The notes: generated by a model from the letters alone, not told the origin. Shown: positions 8,363-17,566, counted from the stretch's first letter. The stretch: 64,000 bases of DNA from Tenacibaculum pacificus (GCF_027941775.1 NZ_CP115917.1:2727744-2791743), one strand, 5' to 3'. Translations and numbers: made by a program.

Positions 8363-9208
8363 TTAATTAAATATATCTGTAAATTTATAACTCTCCTTTA
8401 AACGAACTCCTTTTTCGGTATGCTTAACTGTAATTAGCTCGTTATAAGCATCATGTTCTAAAAACAGATAAAAATCATTATCTGCTGCTTCGTTTAAAAA
8501 TATTCTTTTTTCTTCTATGGTAAGTAAAGGTCTTGTATCATATCCCATTACATAAGGCAAAGGTATGTGTCCTACTGTTGGTAATAAATCGGCCATAAAA
8601 ACAACTGTTTTTCCTTGATATTGAATTTTAGGAAGCATTTGTTTTTCGGTGTGTCCATCCATAAAAAGCACATCAAAACCTAGTTGATTTTGGCTATTTT
8701 TATTGATGAAGTTTAATTGTCCGTTTTCTTGTATTGGTTGTATATTTTCTTTTAAAAAAGAAGCTTTTTCACGAGCATTAGGTACTGTAGCCCATTGCCA
8801 ATGCTCTTTATTACTCCAAACTTTTGCATTTTTAAAAGCAGGCATATATCCTGTTTTATCTTTATTCCATTTAATTACGCCTCCACAATGATCAAAATGT
8901 AAATGTGTTAAAAACACATCAGTAATATCATCTCTATGAAAACCATATTTTGCTAGTGAAGTATCTAATGAAAAATCGCCAAACATGTAATAATATCCAA
9001 AAAATTTATCGGACTGCTTATTTCCAACACCAGTATCAATTAAAGTAAGCCTATCGCCATCTTTAATAAGCATGCAGCGCATACTCATTGATATTAAGTT
9101 TTTATCGTCGGCTGGATTTGTTTTTTGCCAAATAGTTTTAGGAACTACGCCGAACATAGCACCACCATCTAACTTAAAATTACCGGTTTCTATTGAAAAA
9201 ATTTGCAT
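8363..9208 (-). CDS. Metallo-beta-lactamase-fold hydrolase
   Basis: The 281-residue protein has the dinuclear-metal motif HLHFDH, a later His in DGHTEKQ, the bridging Asp in FMADLLP and a terminal His in EHD. These are the ligands of quorum-lactonase/hydrolase-type members of the family. No signal peptide is seen, so it is probably cytoplasmic. The substrate cannot be named: lactonase, thioesterase and other activities occur in close relatives. Its stop lies 10 bp before the S8 peptidase start, suggesting a shared transcript. Confidence 0.88.
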   Translation of the reverse strand: MQIFSIETGNFKLDGGAMFGVVPKTIWQKTNPADDKNLISMSMRCMLIKDGDRLTLIDTGVGNKQSDKFFGYYYMFGDFSLDTSLAKYGFHRDDITDVFLTHLHFDHCGGVIKWNKDKTGYMPAFKNAKVWSNKEHWQWATVPNAREKASFLKENIQPIQENGQLNFINKNSQNQLGFDVLFMDGHTEKQMLPKIQYQGKTVVFMADLLPTVGHIPLPYVMGYDTRPLLTIEEKRIFLNEAADNDFYLFLEHDAYNELITVKHTEKGVRLKESYKFTDIFN

Positions 9209-9261
9209 AACTACAAAGATGCAGAAATTTAACGAAACTTTTTGTTAATGAAAACAAAAAA

Positions 9262-9298
9262 AAGGACATACTAAATTAGCATATCCTTTATTTTATCT
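9262..9298 (-). terminator. Probable terminator after the Ppx-like lipoprotein gene
   Basis: Stem AAAGGACAT/ATATCCTTT with one mismatch and a T run on the minus strand, ahead of the gap before 9308. Confidence 0.6.
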
Positions 9299-9307
9299 AA
9301 AAAAATG

Positions 9308-10267
9308 TTATTTATCGTTAAGTGATAGTAAAAAACCTATTGAAAAGTTAGCATCCCAATCAAAAACAAACCTTTTACAAGCTGTTTCATCTACAATTGC
9401 TTTAAGTATATTAAGTCCGCTTTCTACTTTTTTACCTTTCTTTTTTACAACATCTTTGTAAGAAACTATATCAGTTGCTAACATTGTGAATCTGTTCTTA
9501 TTTTTTCTGATAGATTTAGCCATATTATAAGGTACACCTCCAATAATAAAACATAATGATTTTTTTCCTTTAGGAATATGAGAAGCTATTGTTTTTACAT
9601 CTTTATAAACAACATCATTTGCTATATTTTTTTGAAAATATTTTGAACCATATGAATTTTCGGCAATAATATTTTCATCTTTATAATAAGAAATTTTTGT
9701 ATTTCCAGAACCTATATCAACTACATAAGCAATACTTTTAAACCTATTTGGTAAAACAGATTTTAATGCATAAATACCTTCTTCTTTTGCTGTAACTTGA
9801 TTAACAACATAACCAATAGTTTTAAGTTGTTTTATAATAATTTTAGAAACATCAGACATTTTTGCTCCTGAACTTACTACAAAATGAATATCATTAGCTT
9901 TAACTCCATATTCAATAAAAGTTTGAATATAATTTTTTAATTTTTTGGTAATTTCATTAACATTTGTCATTCCTTCTAAAATAAGGCTATTACCAAACTC
10001 TTTACTTTTTACCTCGTAATTATTATCTTTATCAATATCAACTATAAAAGAATTAAAACCAGAAGCACCTAATTCAATAACACCTTTTAATACTCCATTA
10101 ACAGGTCTATTTGGTGTATAATTAAACGAACTTTCTGTGTTTTTTACTGTTTGAAGTTCTGTGTTTTCTGATTTAGATATTTTTACATCTGAATCTTTTT
10201 TACTATCTCCACAAGCACCTAGTAAGAACACCACTATAAAAAGTGGTATTAACATTAAATTTTTCAT
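9308..10267 (-). CDS. Lipoprotein with Ppx/GppA-like (ASKHA-fold) domain
   Basis: The 319-residue product has a signal ending at Cys19 (LLGAC) and is therefore predicted to be exported and lipid-anchored. The body matches the exopolyphosphatase/GppA plan: a first phosphate-binding-like strand-turn (GVIELGASGFNSFIVDID, about 62-79), a SSGAKMS segment where Ppx has its TSAxR-like motif, AKEEGIYAL where Ppx has the catalytic-Glu segment, and DIGSGNTKISYY as the second phosphate motif. In cytoplasmic enzymes this fold handles polyphosphate or (p)ppGpp; those substrates are not expected in the periplasm. It may be a binding or structural protein. Monocistronic between the tRNA-Cys and the hydrolase gene. 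Confidence 0.7.
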   Translation of the reverse strand: MKNLMLIPLFIVVFLLGACGDSKKDSDVKISKSENTELQTVKNTESSFNYTPNRPVNGVLKGVIELGASGFNSFIVDIDKDNNYEVKSKEFGNSLILEGMTNVNEITKKLKNYIQTFIEYGVKANDIHFVVSSGAKMSDVSKIIIKQLKTIGYVVNQVTAKEEGIYALKSVLPNRFKSIAYVVDIGSGNTKISYYKDENIIAENSYGSKYFQKNIANDVVYKDVKTIASHIPKGKKSLCFIIGGVPYNMAKSIRKNKNRFTMLATDIVSYKDVVKKKGKKVESGLNILKAIVDETACKRFVFDWDANFSIGFLLSLNDK

Positions 10268-10336
10268 AAGTTTTTTTTTGCTAAAATACTCCTTTAAAAG
10301 GACTTAAAAAACTTATAAAAATTTCTTAAACATAAA

Positions 10337-10370
10337 AAAACCTTATAAATCAAAAGACTTATAAGGTTTT
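10337..10370 (-). terminator. Terminator after tRNA-Cys
   Basis: A 12-bp perfect stem (AAAACCTTATAA/TTATAAGGTTTT, 10-nt loop) with a T run on the minus strand directly follows the tRNA gene. Confidence 0.85.
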
Positions 10371-10371
10371 C

Positions 10372-10445
10372 TGGAGGTGTCTAGCGGATTCGAACCGCTG
10401 TACACGGTTTTGCAAACCATTGCCTAGCCACTCGGCCAAGACACC
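10372..10445 (-). tRNA. tRNA-Cys (anticodon GCA)
   Basis: The minus strand folds into a cloverleaf: acceptor GGTGTCT/AGACACC, anticodon stem ATGGT/ACCGT around loop TTGCAAA giving GCA, and a T arm with GGTTCGAATCC. The discriminator base is U, the identity element of tRNA-Cys, and CCA is encoded at 10372-10374. Its own terminator follows immediately. Confidence 0.97.
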
Positions 10446-10549
10446 TTTTTAATATTTAAGACTGCAAATTTACACTTTTTATTTAAAACTTTCCTTTTTT
10501 TACAGGATTTTTTATGAAAATGTTATTAACATTCTGTCAACATCGTTTG

Positions 10550-10912
10550 TTAATTAGTACGTACATCTTTTAAAACAATAACAACTTCGGCTACATTTCC
10601 TCCAATTGGTGGATTAATTTTAGCAACGCTAACCTCAGCTTCATCAACAAGTTGTATCTCTTTAAAAACTCTATTTAAAATACGTTGTGCAACGTGTTCT
10701 AATAATTCCGAACGAATTGCCATTTCTTCTTTTACAATATGATTTAAATGTACATAATCAACAGTATCAACTAGTGCATCTGTTTTTGCTGATTTTTGCA
10801 AATTTGCTTTCACTTCGATATCAACTCTATATTCTGAGCCAATTTTTGCTTCTTCCTCTAAACATCCGTGATTTGTAAATAATCGAATGTCGTTTACACG
10901 TATAATTCCCAA
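10550..10912 (-). CDS. folB: Dihydroneopterin aldolase
   Basis: This 120-residue enzyme converts dihydroneopterin to 6-hydroxymethyl-dihydropterin and glycolaldehyde in folate synthesis. Length and motifs fit FolB: an N-terminal TNHGCLEEE stretch (the xHGxxxEE catalytic region), a central DTVDYVHL segment, LLEHVAQRI and a C-terminal KINPPIGG motif that binds the pterin. No other folate gene is adjacent. Starts at the ATG at 10910-10912. Confidence 0.93.
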   Translation of the reverse strand: MGIIRVNDIRLFTNHGCLEEEAKIGSEYRVDIEVKANLQKSAKTDALVDTVDYVHLNHIVKEEMAIRSELLEHVAQRILNRVFKEIQLVDEAEVSVAKINPPIGGNVAEVVIVLKDVRTN

Positions 10913-11040
10913 AATATATTTTATTGAATTTATAACTGCAAAAATACGTTTTTTACTTTACTTAAAATATTAGTGTTTTCAATAGTTAATAAAGGTATAA
11001 TCATTTTATTTAAAAGGTATTTTTCACTCAAAAAAAACAG

Positions 11041-11048
11041 TAAATTTG
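11041..11048 (+). promoter_or_regulatory. -7 box before the RimK-like gene
   Basis: TAAATTTG matches the Bacteroidota sigma-A -7 consensus TAnnTTTG and lies 25 bp before the start codon. No clear -33 TTG was seen. Confidence 0.5.
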
Positions 11049-11072
11049 TTTTAACCGAACAAGTATGTATTT

Positions 11073-11960
11073 ATGATTATTTTTATTCTTTCTGTGAACG
11101 ACAAAATATATTCTACTCAAAGAATATATAATGAGGCTAATAGTCGTGGACATAATGTCCGTGTTATTAATCATCTAAAATGTAGTATAAAACTTACAAA
11201 TGGTAAATCGGAAATAATATATAATGGCGAAAATATTATTGATATTCCTGATGTAATTATTCCTAGAATTGGAGCTTCGGCTACACGTCACGGAGCTGCA
11301 GTTGTTAAACAATTTGAATTAAATGGTACCTATACAACAGTAAGTTGTTTAGGTATTTTACAAGCTCAAAATAAGGTTCGTACTTTACAAATTATGAATC
11401 AAAATAATATTCCGATTCCTGATACTATATTTTCTGTAAATCCTGATAATATTAATGAACAAATTAATTTATTAGGTGGCGCACCTATCATTATAAAATT
11501 ACAAGAAGGTACACATGGCTCGGGAGTTATTTTAGCGGAAAGTAATAAATCAGCAAAATCAATTATTGATACCATGTATAGCTCCAACGCTAATATTTTA
11601 TTACAAGAGTTTATAAAAGAAAGTAATAGCGAAGATATTCGTGCTTTTGTAATTGGTAATAATGTTGTTGCAGCAATGAAACGAAAAGGTTTAGAAGATG
11701 ATTTTCGTTCAAATATTCATCAAGGTGGAAGCGGATTTAAAGTTAATTTATCCGAAGAAGAAAAAGAAATTGCCATAAAAGCAACACAATATTTAAACTT
11801 ACCTATTGCTGGAGTTGATTTAATTCGCTCAAAAAGAGGCTCTTTATTAATTGAAGTAAATACAGCTCCTGGTTTACAAGGAATTGAAAACTACACAAAA
11901 CATAATACAGCCAAAGCAATTATTAAATTTTTAGAAGATAATGTTTACACAAAACTTTAA
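11073..11960 (+). CDS. RimK-like ATP-grasp amino-acid ligase
   Basis: The 295-residue protein belongs to the RimK group, which uses ATP to join glutamate (or another amino acid) to a carboxyl acceptor such as ribosomal protein S6 or a small molecule. Visible marks are the nucleotide-binding strand PIIIKLQEGTHGSGV (about 132-147), LLQEFI, the DIRAFVIGN segment and the metal-binding LLIEVNTAPGLQGIE near the C terminus. It overlaps the next gene by 20 bp, so the two are translationally coupled. True acceptor unknown; S6 modification is one option, a peptide or cofactor another. Confidence 0.88.
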   Translation: MIIFILSVNDKIYSTQRIYNEANSRGHNVRVINHLKCSIKLTNGKSEIIYNGENIIDIPDVIIPRIGASATRHGAAVVKQFELNGTYTTVSCLGILQAQNKVRTLQIMNQNNIPIPDTIFSVNPDNINEQINLLGGAPIIIKLQEGTHGSGVILAESNKSAKSIIDTMYSSNANILLQEFIKESNSEDIRAFVIGNNVVAAMKRKGLEDDFRSNIHQGGSGFKVNLSEEEKEIAIKATQYLNLPIAGVDLIRSKRGSLLIEVNTAPGLQGIENYTKHNTAKAIIKFLEDNVYTKL

Positions 11961-12906
11961 AAATGAAGTTGTAGAAATTCGAGAACATAAAATTGGGCTT
12001 GGAAAATCTAAACTTATTAAAATTCCTGTAGATAGATTACCAACTGGTACAATAATCGAAATTCCTGTATATGTTTTTAATGGAACACAAAAAGGTCCTA
12101 CCGTTTTATTGCAAGGCGGTTTACATGGTGATGAAGTTAATAGTATTGAATTAGTTCGTAGAATGCTAATTGATAAAAACTATAAAATTCATAAAGGTTG
12201 CGTTATTGTAGTGCCTTTATTAAATGTATTTGGATTTTTAAATTTATCAAGAGATATCCACGGTAAAGATGTAAACAGAAGTTTTCCAGGGAATAAAAAA
12301 GGTTCTTTAGCTGGTAGAATGGCGTATTATTTAATGAAAGAAATCACTAAAAATGTTGATTTTGCTATTGATTTTCATACTGGTGGAGCTCAAAGAAGTA
12401 ATTTTCCACAAATAAGATATACTTCTGAAGATAAAAATGCTTTTCAATTAGCTAAAATATTTAATGCACCTTTATTATTTGCATCAAAATTAATTCCTAA
12501 ATCATTTAGAAATCAATGTTATAAAAATAATATTCCTGTAATTGTGTATGAAGGAGGCGAATCTTTACGTTTAGATGAAAATGCAATTCAACAAGGAATA
12601 AACGGAACACTTCGAGTTTTAAAACATTTTGAAATGATTGATAAAAACATTGAAATTCCTAAAAACACTAGCGTTATAATCAGTAAAAAACGAATGTGGA
12701 TTCGTGCTAAAGTTGCAGGTTTATTTAATCCGACAGTTAAAAATGGAGCATTTGTTTTAAAAGGTCAAGTTTTAGGACATATTATGGATACCTACGGAGA
12801 AACAAATTTTGCTGTAAAAGCTCCTGCCGATGGATACATTATTTCCAAAAATAATTTCCCGATTGTAAATATGGGCGATGCTTTATTTCACTTCGGAAAT
12901 GCCTAA
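11941..12906 (+). CDS. Succinylglutamate desuccinylase/aspartoacylase-family (M14-type) zinc hydrolase
   Basis: The 321-residue protein has the zinc-binding HGDE motif (LHGDEVNSIE, about 60-69), a catalytic-region HTGG segment (DFHTGGA) and a Glu in VYEGGE, as in AstE/AspA enzymes that cleave N-acyl-amino acids. The C-terminal 90 residues form a barrel-sandwich/lipoyl-like region (VKAPADGYI) common in this subgroup. Its start lies inside the rimK-like gene. A ligase next to a hydrolase of similar bonds suggests a modification/de-modification pair; this is inference from neighbourhood. Confidence 0.85.
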   Translation: MFTQNFKNEVVEIREHKIGLGKSKLIKIPVDRLPTGTIIEIPVYVFNGTQKGPTVLLQGGLHGDEVNSIELVRRMLIDKNYKIHKGCVIVVPLLNVFGFLNLSRDIHGKDVNRSFPGNKKGSLAGRMAYYLMKEITKNVDFAIDFHTGGAQRSNFPQIRYTSEDKNAFQLAKIFNAPLLFASKLIPKSFRNQCYKNNIPVIVYEGGESLRLDENAIQQGINGTLRVLKHFEMIDKNIEIPKNTSVIISKKRMWIRAKVAGLFNPTVKNGAFVLKGQVLGHIMDTYGETNFAVKAPADGYIISKNNFPIVNMGDALFHFGNA

Positions 12907-12973
12907 TAATTCATCAAAAACAACAAAAAATAGCACTAAATTTATTAAAAATACACCTATAAATAAATAGCAG

Positions 12974-12981
12974 TATCTTTG
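12974..12981 (+). promoter_or_regulatory. -7 box before rhlE
   Basis: TATCTTTG (TAnnTTTG) lies 47 bp before the helicase start codon, in the gap after the M14-type gene. Confidence 0.5.
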
Positions 12982-13028
12982 CAGCTTCATAGAGATGCTT
13001 ATTTTAGAGTATTTCTAAAAAAACATAT

Positions 13029-14372
13029 ATGACATTTAAATCTTTAGGATTATCCGATGCTTTATTAAAAGCCATCGAAGAAAAAGGATACGATACTCCA
13101 TCACCAATTCAAGCAAAAGCAATACCACCTATTTTAGAAGGGAAAGATGTATTAGCTTCAGCACAAACAGGAACAGGAAAAACTGCAGGTTTTACACTAC
13201 CTGTTTTACAACGTTTAGCAGACTCTAAACATCCTAAATACAGACCCGTAAGAGCATTAGTACTTACACCAACAAGAGAACTTGCTGCTCAGGTTCATGA
13301 CAATGTAAGAGAATACAGTAAGTATTTAGATATCAGATCAGCAGTAGTTTTTGGAGGAGTAAAAGCTGCTAGCCAAATAAGAACATTAAGACAAGGAGTA
13401 GATATTTTAGTTGCCACTCCTGGTAGATTATTAGATTTACACGATCAAAAAGCAGTTTCATTTAATAGAATCGATGTTCTTATTTTAGATGAAGCTGATA
13501 GAATGTTAGACATGGGTTTTGTTAGAGATATTAACAAAATCATTAGTTTTATGCCTGCAAAACGTCAAAACTTGATGTTTTCAGCAACATTTTCAACAGA
13601 AATTAAAAGATTAGCTTCAGGGATTTTAAGAAATCCTGTTTCAGTAGAAGCTGAACCTGAAAATTCAACTGCCGAAAAAGTAGCTCAAAAAGTATATGCG
13701 GTAGATAAAGGTAAAAAAACAGAAGTAGTTATCAACTTAATTAAAGATGGTAACTGGAGTCAGGTTTTAATCTTTACAAGAACTAAACATGGTGCTAATA
13801 AATTAACTGAAAAGTTAATAAAATCAGGAATTTCTGCTGCGGCAATTCATGGAAATAAAAGTCAAGGTGCTCGTACAAAAGCATTGGCAAATTTCAAAAA
13901 TAATACCAACCGAGTATTAGTAGCTACTGATATTGCGGCTCGTGGAATTGATATTCCTTTATTGCCACACGTTATAAACTTCGAATTACCAAATGTACCA
14001 GAAGATTACGTACACAGAATTGGTAGAACAGGTAGAGCGGGTGCAAAAGGTGAAGCGCTTTCATTAGTTTGTAGTGAAGAAACTGAGTATCAAAAGGAAA
14101 TTGAAAAAATATTAAAGCAAAAATTAAAAACCGAAATTATCGCAGGATACGAACCTAGAGATACTGCTGGTCCTAAAAGAGCTTCAACACAAAAGAAAGG
14201 TTCTACTCCTAAGAAAAAAGGCGTAGGTGCAAGTCATAGAGGTGGTAGTACTGCTGCAAAACCAAAAAGACAGCGTCCTAGTAATAACTCAAGAAGCAAT
14301 TCTGGGAGTTCTTCTAGAGGTCGTTCTTCAAGTAGTAACGAAAGTTCTTCAAAAAGAAATACAAGAAGATAA
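13029..14372 (+). CDS. rhlE: DEAD-box ATP-dependent RNA helicase, RhlE type
   Basis: This 447-residue helicase unwinds RNA duplexes, probably in ribosome assembly or cold adaptation. All core motifs are readable: Q motif around [22 protein letters not shown] (motif I), [43 protein letters not shown] and [10 protein letters not shown]. The tail from about residue 375 is basic and rich in Ser, Arg and Gly, ending in an RG-type low-complexity stretch typical of RNA-binding C termini of this group. It stands alone with its own promoter and terminator. Confidence 0.95.
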   Translation: MTFKSLGLSDALLKAIEEKGYDTPSPIQAKAIPPILEGKDVLASAQTGTGKTAGFTLPVLQRLADSKHPKYRPVRALVLTPTRELAAQVHDNVREYSKYLDIRSAVVFGGVKAASQIRTLRQGVDILVATPGRLLDLHDQKAVSFNRIDVLILDEADRMLDMGFVRDINKIISFMPAKRQNLMFSATFSTEIKRLASGILRNPVSVEAEPENSTAEKVAQKVYAVDKGKKTEVVINLIKDGNWSQVLIFTRTKHGANKLTEKLIKSGISAAAIHGNKSQGARTKALANFKNNTNRVLVATDIAARGIDIPLLPHVINFELPNVPEDYVHRIGRTGRAGAKGEALSLVCSEETEYQKEIEKILKQKLKTEIIAGYEPRDTAGPKRASTQKKGSTPKKKGVGASHRGGSTAAKPKRQRPSNNSRSNSGSSSRGRSSSSNESSSKRNTRR

Positions 14373-14397
14373 TTTTTTAAACTTCTTATAAAATACC

Positions 14398-14440
14398 AAA
14401 ACCTCCAAAGTTTGATTTTTCAAATTTTGGAGGTTTTTTA
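14398..14440 (+). terminator. Intrinsic terminator after rhlE
   Basis: Stem AAACCTCCAAA/TTTGGAGGTTT followed by a T run, 26 bp after the stop codon. Confidence 0.85.
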
Positions 14441-14490
14441 TTTTAACATCTTTTTTTACTGTGATTCAAACACTTTTCATTAAAATTATT

Positions 14491-14590
14491 AGAAGCAATT
14501 TCCTGCTTTCCGCACTCGCTTTTTTTATTTTTTCAAAAGAAAAATAAAAAAGAGCTCAAACAATTGCTTCAATCAGGGCTAGGCTTTTTT
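14491..14590. repeat. Dispersed intergenic palindromic element, copy A
   Basis: The core at 14505-14574 (starts GCTTTCCGCACTCGC, ends GCTTCAATC) is identical over 70 bp to the copy at 37306-37375 and closely matches, in reverse, the copy at 59211-59274. Inside is a T-rich/A-rich hairpin; outside, GAAGCAATT (14493-14501) and AATTGCTTC (14562-14570) form a second inverted repeat. The element occupies most of the 367-bp gap between rhlE and pepP. The rest of that gap holds the rhlE terminator and the pepP promoter. Confidence 0.8.
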
Positions 14591-14706
14591 ACTGATTTTT
14601 AAATTTTTACACAAAAAAATTCATCTAAAATAACAAAACAACAAAAAACACCTCATAAAAACACAAAATAATATTATATAATAAACTAGCAAAGCTATCT
14701 TTTAGC

Positions 14707-14714
14707 TACTTTTG
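14707..14714 (+). promoter_or_regulatory. -7 box before pepP
   Basis: TACTTTTG fits TAnnTTTG and lies 25 bp before the aminopeptidase start codon. Confidence 0.5.
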
Positions 14715-14739
14715 AAGAAGAATTTTAATTATTAGCATT

Positions 14740-16032
14740 ATGAAATACGCCCCAATAAACAGTAATTTATTTATCAAAAATCGTAAAAACTTTATGGCAC
14801 GAATGAAGCCAAATAGTTTAGCTATTTTTAATTCAAATGACATATATCCTGTAAGTGCTGACAGTGCACTTCCTTTTGAACAACATCGTGATATCTTTTT
14901 TTTAAGCGGTGTAGATCAAGAAGAAAGTATTTTAATTTTATTTCCTAATTGCCCAAAAGAACATTTACGTGAAGTATTATTTGTCCGTGAAACAAACGAA
15001 CATATTGCCGTTTGGGAAGGTGCTAAATTAACCAAAGAAAAAGCTACAGAAACTAGTGGAGTAAAAACAGTATTCTGGTTACAAGATTTAGAAAAAGTAC
15101 TTGCCGAAATGATGGCTCTTGCCGAAAATGTGTATATAAACACCAATGAACATTATCGTGCTTCCATAGAAACAGAAACTCGTGAAGCTCGTTTTACAAA
15201 ATGGTTATTAGCAAAATATCCAGCACATTCTGTGGCGAAAAGTAATCCTATTTTACAGCATTTACGTTCTTTAAAAGACCAGATTGAATTAGATTTAATT
15301 CAAAAAGCTTGTGATATTACCGAAAAAGGATTCAGACGTATCTTAAATTTTGTAAAGCCTGATGTTTGGGAATATGAAATTGAAGCAGAATTTATTCATG
15401 AATTTATTAGAAATCGTTCTAAAAAATTCGCTTATACGCCAATTATTGCTTCAGGAAATAATGCCAACGTATTACATTATATTGAAAATAATCAACAATG
15501 TAAAGCTGGCGATTTAATTTTAATGGATGTTGGTGCGCAATATGCAAATTATGCTTCGGATATGACTCGTGTAGTACCTGTTTCTGGTCGTTTTTCTGAG
15601 CGTCAAAAAGCAGTGTATAATGCAGTAAATTATGTAAAAGATGAAGCGACAAAATTATTAGTTCCTGGAACTATTTGGGCTGATTATCATACAGAAGTTG
15701 GTAAAATAATGACTTCAGAATTGTTGAAATTAAAATTAATTGACAAAACTGATGTTCAAAATGAAGACCCTAACTGGCCTGCTTATAAAAAATATTTTAT
15801 GCACGGAACTTCGCATCATATGGGCTTAGATACGCATGATTACGGATTATTACATCAACCAATGGAAGTGAATATGGTTTTTACTGTTGAGCCTGGTATT
15901 TATCTTCCAAAAGAAGGTTTTGGTATTCGTTTAGAAGATGATGTGGTTATTCAACAAAAGGGAGAACCTTTTAATTTAATGCGCAATATTCCTATTAATG
16001 CTGATGAAATTGAAGACATTATGAATTCGTAA
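14740..16032 (+). CDS. pepP: Xaa-Pro aminopeptidase (aminopeptidase P family)
   Basis: The 430-residue M24 enzyme removes an N-terminal residue that precedes proline. It has an N-terminal AMP_N domain (about 1-135) and a C-terminal pita-bread domain with the five metal ligands visible: Asp in MDVGAQ, Asp in YASDMTR, His in HGTSHHMG, Glu in TVEPGIY and Glu in IRLEDD. The start ATG is placed by MKYAPINSNLF, the usual flavobacterial opening. It forms a single-gene unit with a terminator 40 bp downstream. Confidence 0.94.
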   Translation: MKYAPINSNLFIKNRKNFMARMKPNSLAIFNSNDIYPVSADSALPFEQHRDIFFLSGVDQEESILILFPNCPKEHLREVLFVRETNEHIAVWEGAKLTKEKATETSGVKTVFWLQDLEKVLAEMMALAENVYINTNEHYRASIETETREARFTKWLLAKYPAHSVAKSNPILQHLRSLKDQIELDLIQKACDITEKGFRRILNFVKPDVWEYEIEAEFIHEFIRNRSKKFAYTPIIASGNNANVLHYIENNQQCKAGDLILMDVGAQYANYASDMTRVVPVSGRFSERQKAVYNAVNYVKDEATKLLVPGTIWADYHTEVGKIMTSELLKLKLIDKTDVQNEDPNWPAYKKYFMHGTSHHMGLDTHDYGLLHQPMEVNMVFTVEPGIYLPKEGFGIRLEDDVVIQQKGEPFNLMRNIPINADEIEDIMNS

Positions 16033-16072
16033 TATTTTTTTGTGGATAAAGTTCTGAAATATCATTATATAA

Positions 16073-16102
16073 AAACCTTAGCAAACCGCTAAGGTTTTTT
16101 TG
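16073..16102 (+). terminator. Intrinsic terminator after pepP
   Basis: Stem AAAACCTTAGC/GCTAAGGTTTT with a 4-nt loop and a T run. Confidence 0.9.
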
Positions 16103-16148
16103 TTACTTTTAAATGCTATAAATTAGTTAAACTCAAACTTTTTAAAAA

Positions 16149-17051
16149 ATGATGAAAAAGATATTTACAATACTATTTATATTTCTTTTTATAAATTTTG
16201 GATTTTCTCAAAATGGAAAAATACTATCAAAAAAAATAATTGACATTTCAAAAACACCTATTTGGAATAGCGTTTCTCAAAACAATGAATTACGTTCTAA
16301 TTTTAAATATTTAAACAAATTAAATTTTTATCTTATTACCTATAAAAGTGATAATCTAAAAGTTAGTGGAGTCGTTATTGAACCAAAAAAAGAAGGTAAA
16401 TATCCAGTCGTTATTTTTAATGGAGGATATAATAGAGTTCCGATGAAATCAACTATTAGAAAAACAATAATGTCAGTTTCAAAGTTAGCATCAGCAGGTT
16501 ATGTTGTTATAGGAAGTAGTTATCGAGAAAAAGATGAATTTGGCGGTGCTAAAATTAATGACCTTCTGAACTTAATAACGACTGTAAAAAATATTGAAAA
16601 AGCCGATTCGAATTGTATTGGAATGTTTGGATGGTCAAGAGGTGGAATGACAACATATTTAGCACTTCAAAAATCAAAAAAAATAAAAACTGCTATTATA
16701 GGAAATACTGCCGTTGACTTATTTGAAACAATAAAATTTAGACCAGAAATGGAAACTGAAGTATTTACTGAATGTATTCCTAATTACTGGAAAAATAAAG
16801 AAACTGAATTAAAGAAACGTTCGGCTATTTATTGGGCTGATGAATTAGATAAAAACAGTAGTGTTTTAATAATCTGTGGAACAAATGATAAAAAAGTAAA
16901 TCCTCAACAATCTGAAAGAATCGCTGAAAAATTAAAGAAAATAAATTATAATTTTGAATTCAAAAAATTTGAAACGAATCATTTTTTTCATCAAAAAACA
17001 ACTGAATTAAATGAATTGGTTATAAAATGGTTTGATAAAAACTTGAAATAG
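16149..17051 (+). CDS. Secreted alpha/beta hydrolase (prolyl-oligopeptidase-like)
   Basis: The 300-residue protein begins with a signal peptide (MKKIFTILFIFLFINFGFSQ) and continues as an alpha/beta-hydrolase domain. The nucleophile elbow is GWSRGG (about 159-164, Ser in the middle), the acid is probably Asp in GTNDKK, and the catalytic His lies near the C terminus in NHFFHQ. This arrangement resembles the peptidase S9 catalytic domain without its beta propeller. The natural substrate is unknown; an esterase is equally possible. It converges on the cupredoxin-like gene with a shared terminator. Confidence 0.82.
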   Translation: MMKKIFTILFIFLFINFGFSQNGKILSKKIIDISKTPIWNSVSQNNELRSNFKYLNKLNFYLITYKSDNLKVSGVVIEPKKEGKYPVVIFNGGYNRVPMKSTIRKTIMSVSKLASAGYVVIGSSYREKDEFGGAKINDLLNLITTVKNIEKADSNCIGMFGWSRGGMTTYLALQKSKKIKTAIIGNTAVDLFETIKFRPEMETEVFTECIPNYWKNKETELKKRSAIYWADELDKNSSVLIICGTNDKKVNPQQSERIAEKLKKINYNFEFKKFETNHFFHQKTTELNELVIKWFDKNLK

Positions 17052-17069
17052 AATAATTAATACGAAAAC

Positions 17070-17096
17070 AAAAAATCCGCCAAAAAGCGGATTTTT
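17070..17096. terminator. Bidirectional terminator between convergent genes
   Basis: Perfect stem AAAAATCCGC/GCGGATTTTT with loop CAAAAA lies between the plus-strand hydrolase and the minus-strand cupredoxin-like gene. Confidence 0.9.
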
Positions 17097-17115
17097 CTAT
17101 CTTATATTTTAAAAC

Positions 17116-17478
17116 TTACTTAACCGTTAAAGTATATTGAGGTGTAGGATTTAAAGGACAAAAATACACATACTCTCCTTTTTTTAAAGTTACTTTTTTA
17201 GAAGTAGATTTAGAATTATTTTTAACCAAAGAAGTTACATATGCGTTTTTAATATGATGCTCTGCTTCTACTTTTCCTTTTGGTGCTAATACAAAACCTA
17301 CATCTTTTCCGACATTAGAGTTTGAAATTTCAAAAATATAAGTTCCTTCAGAAAGTGTTATTGCTTTTTGAGTAAATGCTTCTTTGGTTTGTTCTAAAGA
17401 AACCGTTTTAACATCTTGTGCGTTTATATTAAATGTAAATCCTAATACTATTACGATTACTGCTATTAATTTTTTCAA
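17116..17478 (-). CDS. Small secreted cupredoxin-like protein
   Basis: The 120-residue product has a signal peptide (about 1-20, ending NINAQ) and a beta-rich body. The C-terminal KKGEYVYFCPLNPTPQYTLTV looks like the last strands of a plastocyanin/azurin fold, where the Cys would be the copper thiolate, and EAEHH at about 70-74 could give a His ligand. However, the second His and the axial Met expected after the Cys are absent, so copper binding may be lost or different. Probably a single gene followed upstream by a 39-residue metal-ribbon-like peptide gene. Confidence 0.65.
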   Translation of the reverse strand: MKKLIAVIVIVLGFTFNINAQDVKTVSLEQTKEAFTQKAITLSEGTYIFEISNSNVGKDVGFVLAPKGKVEAEHHIKNAYVTSLVKNNSKSTSKKVTLKKGEYVYFCPLNPTPQYTLTVK

Positions 17479-17566
17479 TGATTTTAAGTTTTAAACTTTA
17501 TTTATTATGCTTTTGCACTAAATTTCCCTGTGATAGTTTTAATGTTTAATGTTGTAATTCTTGTTC

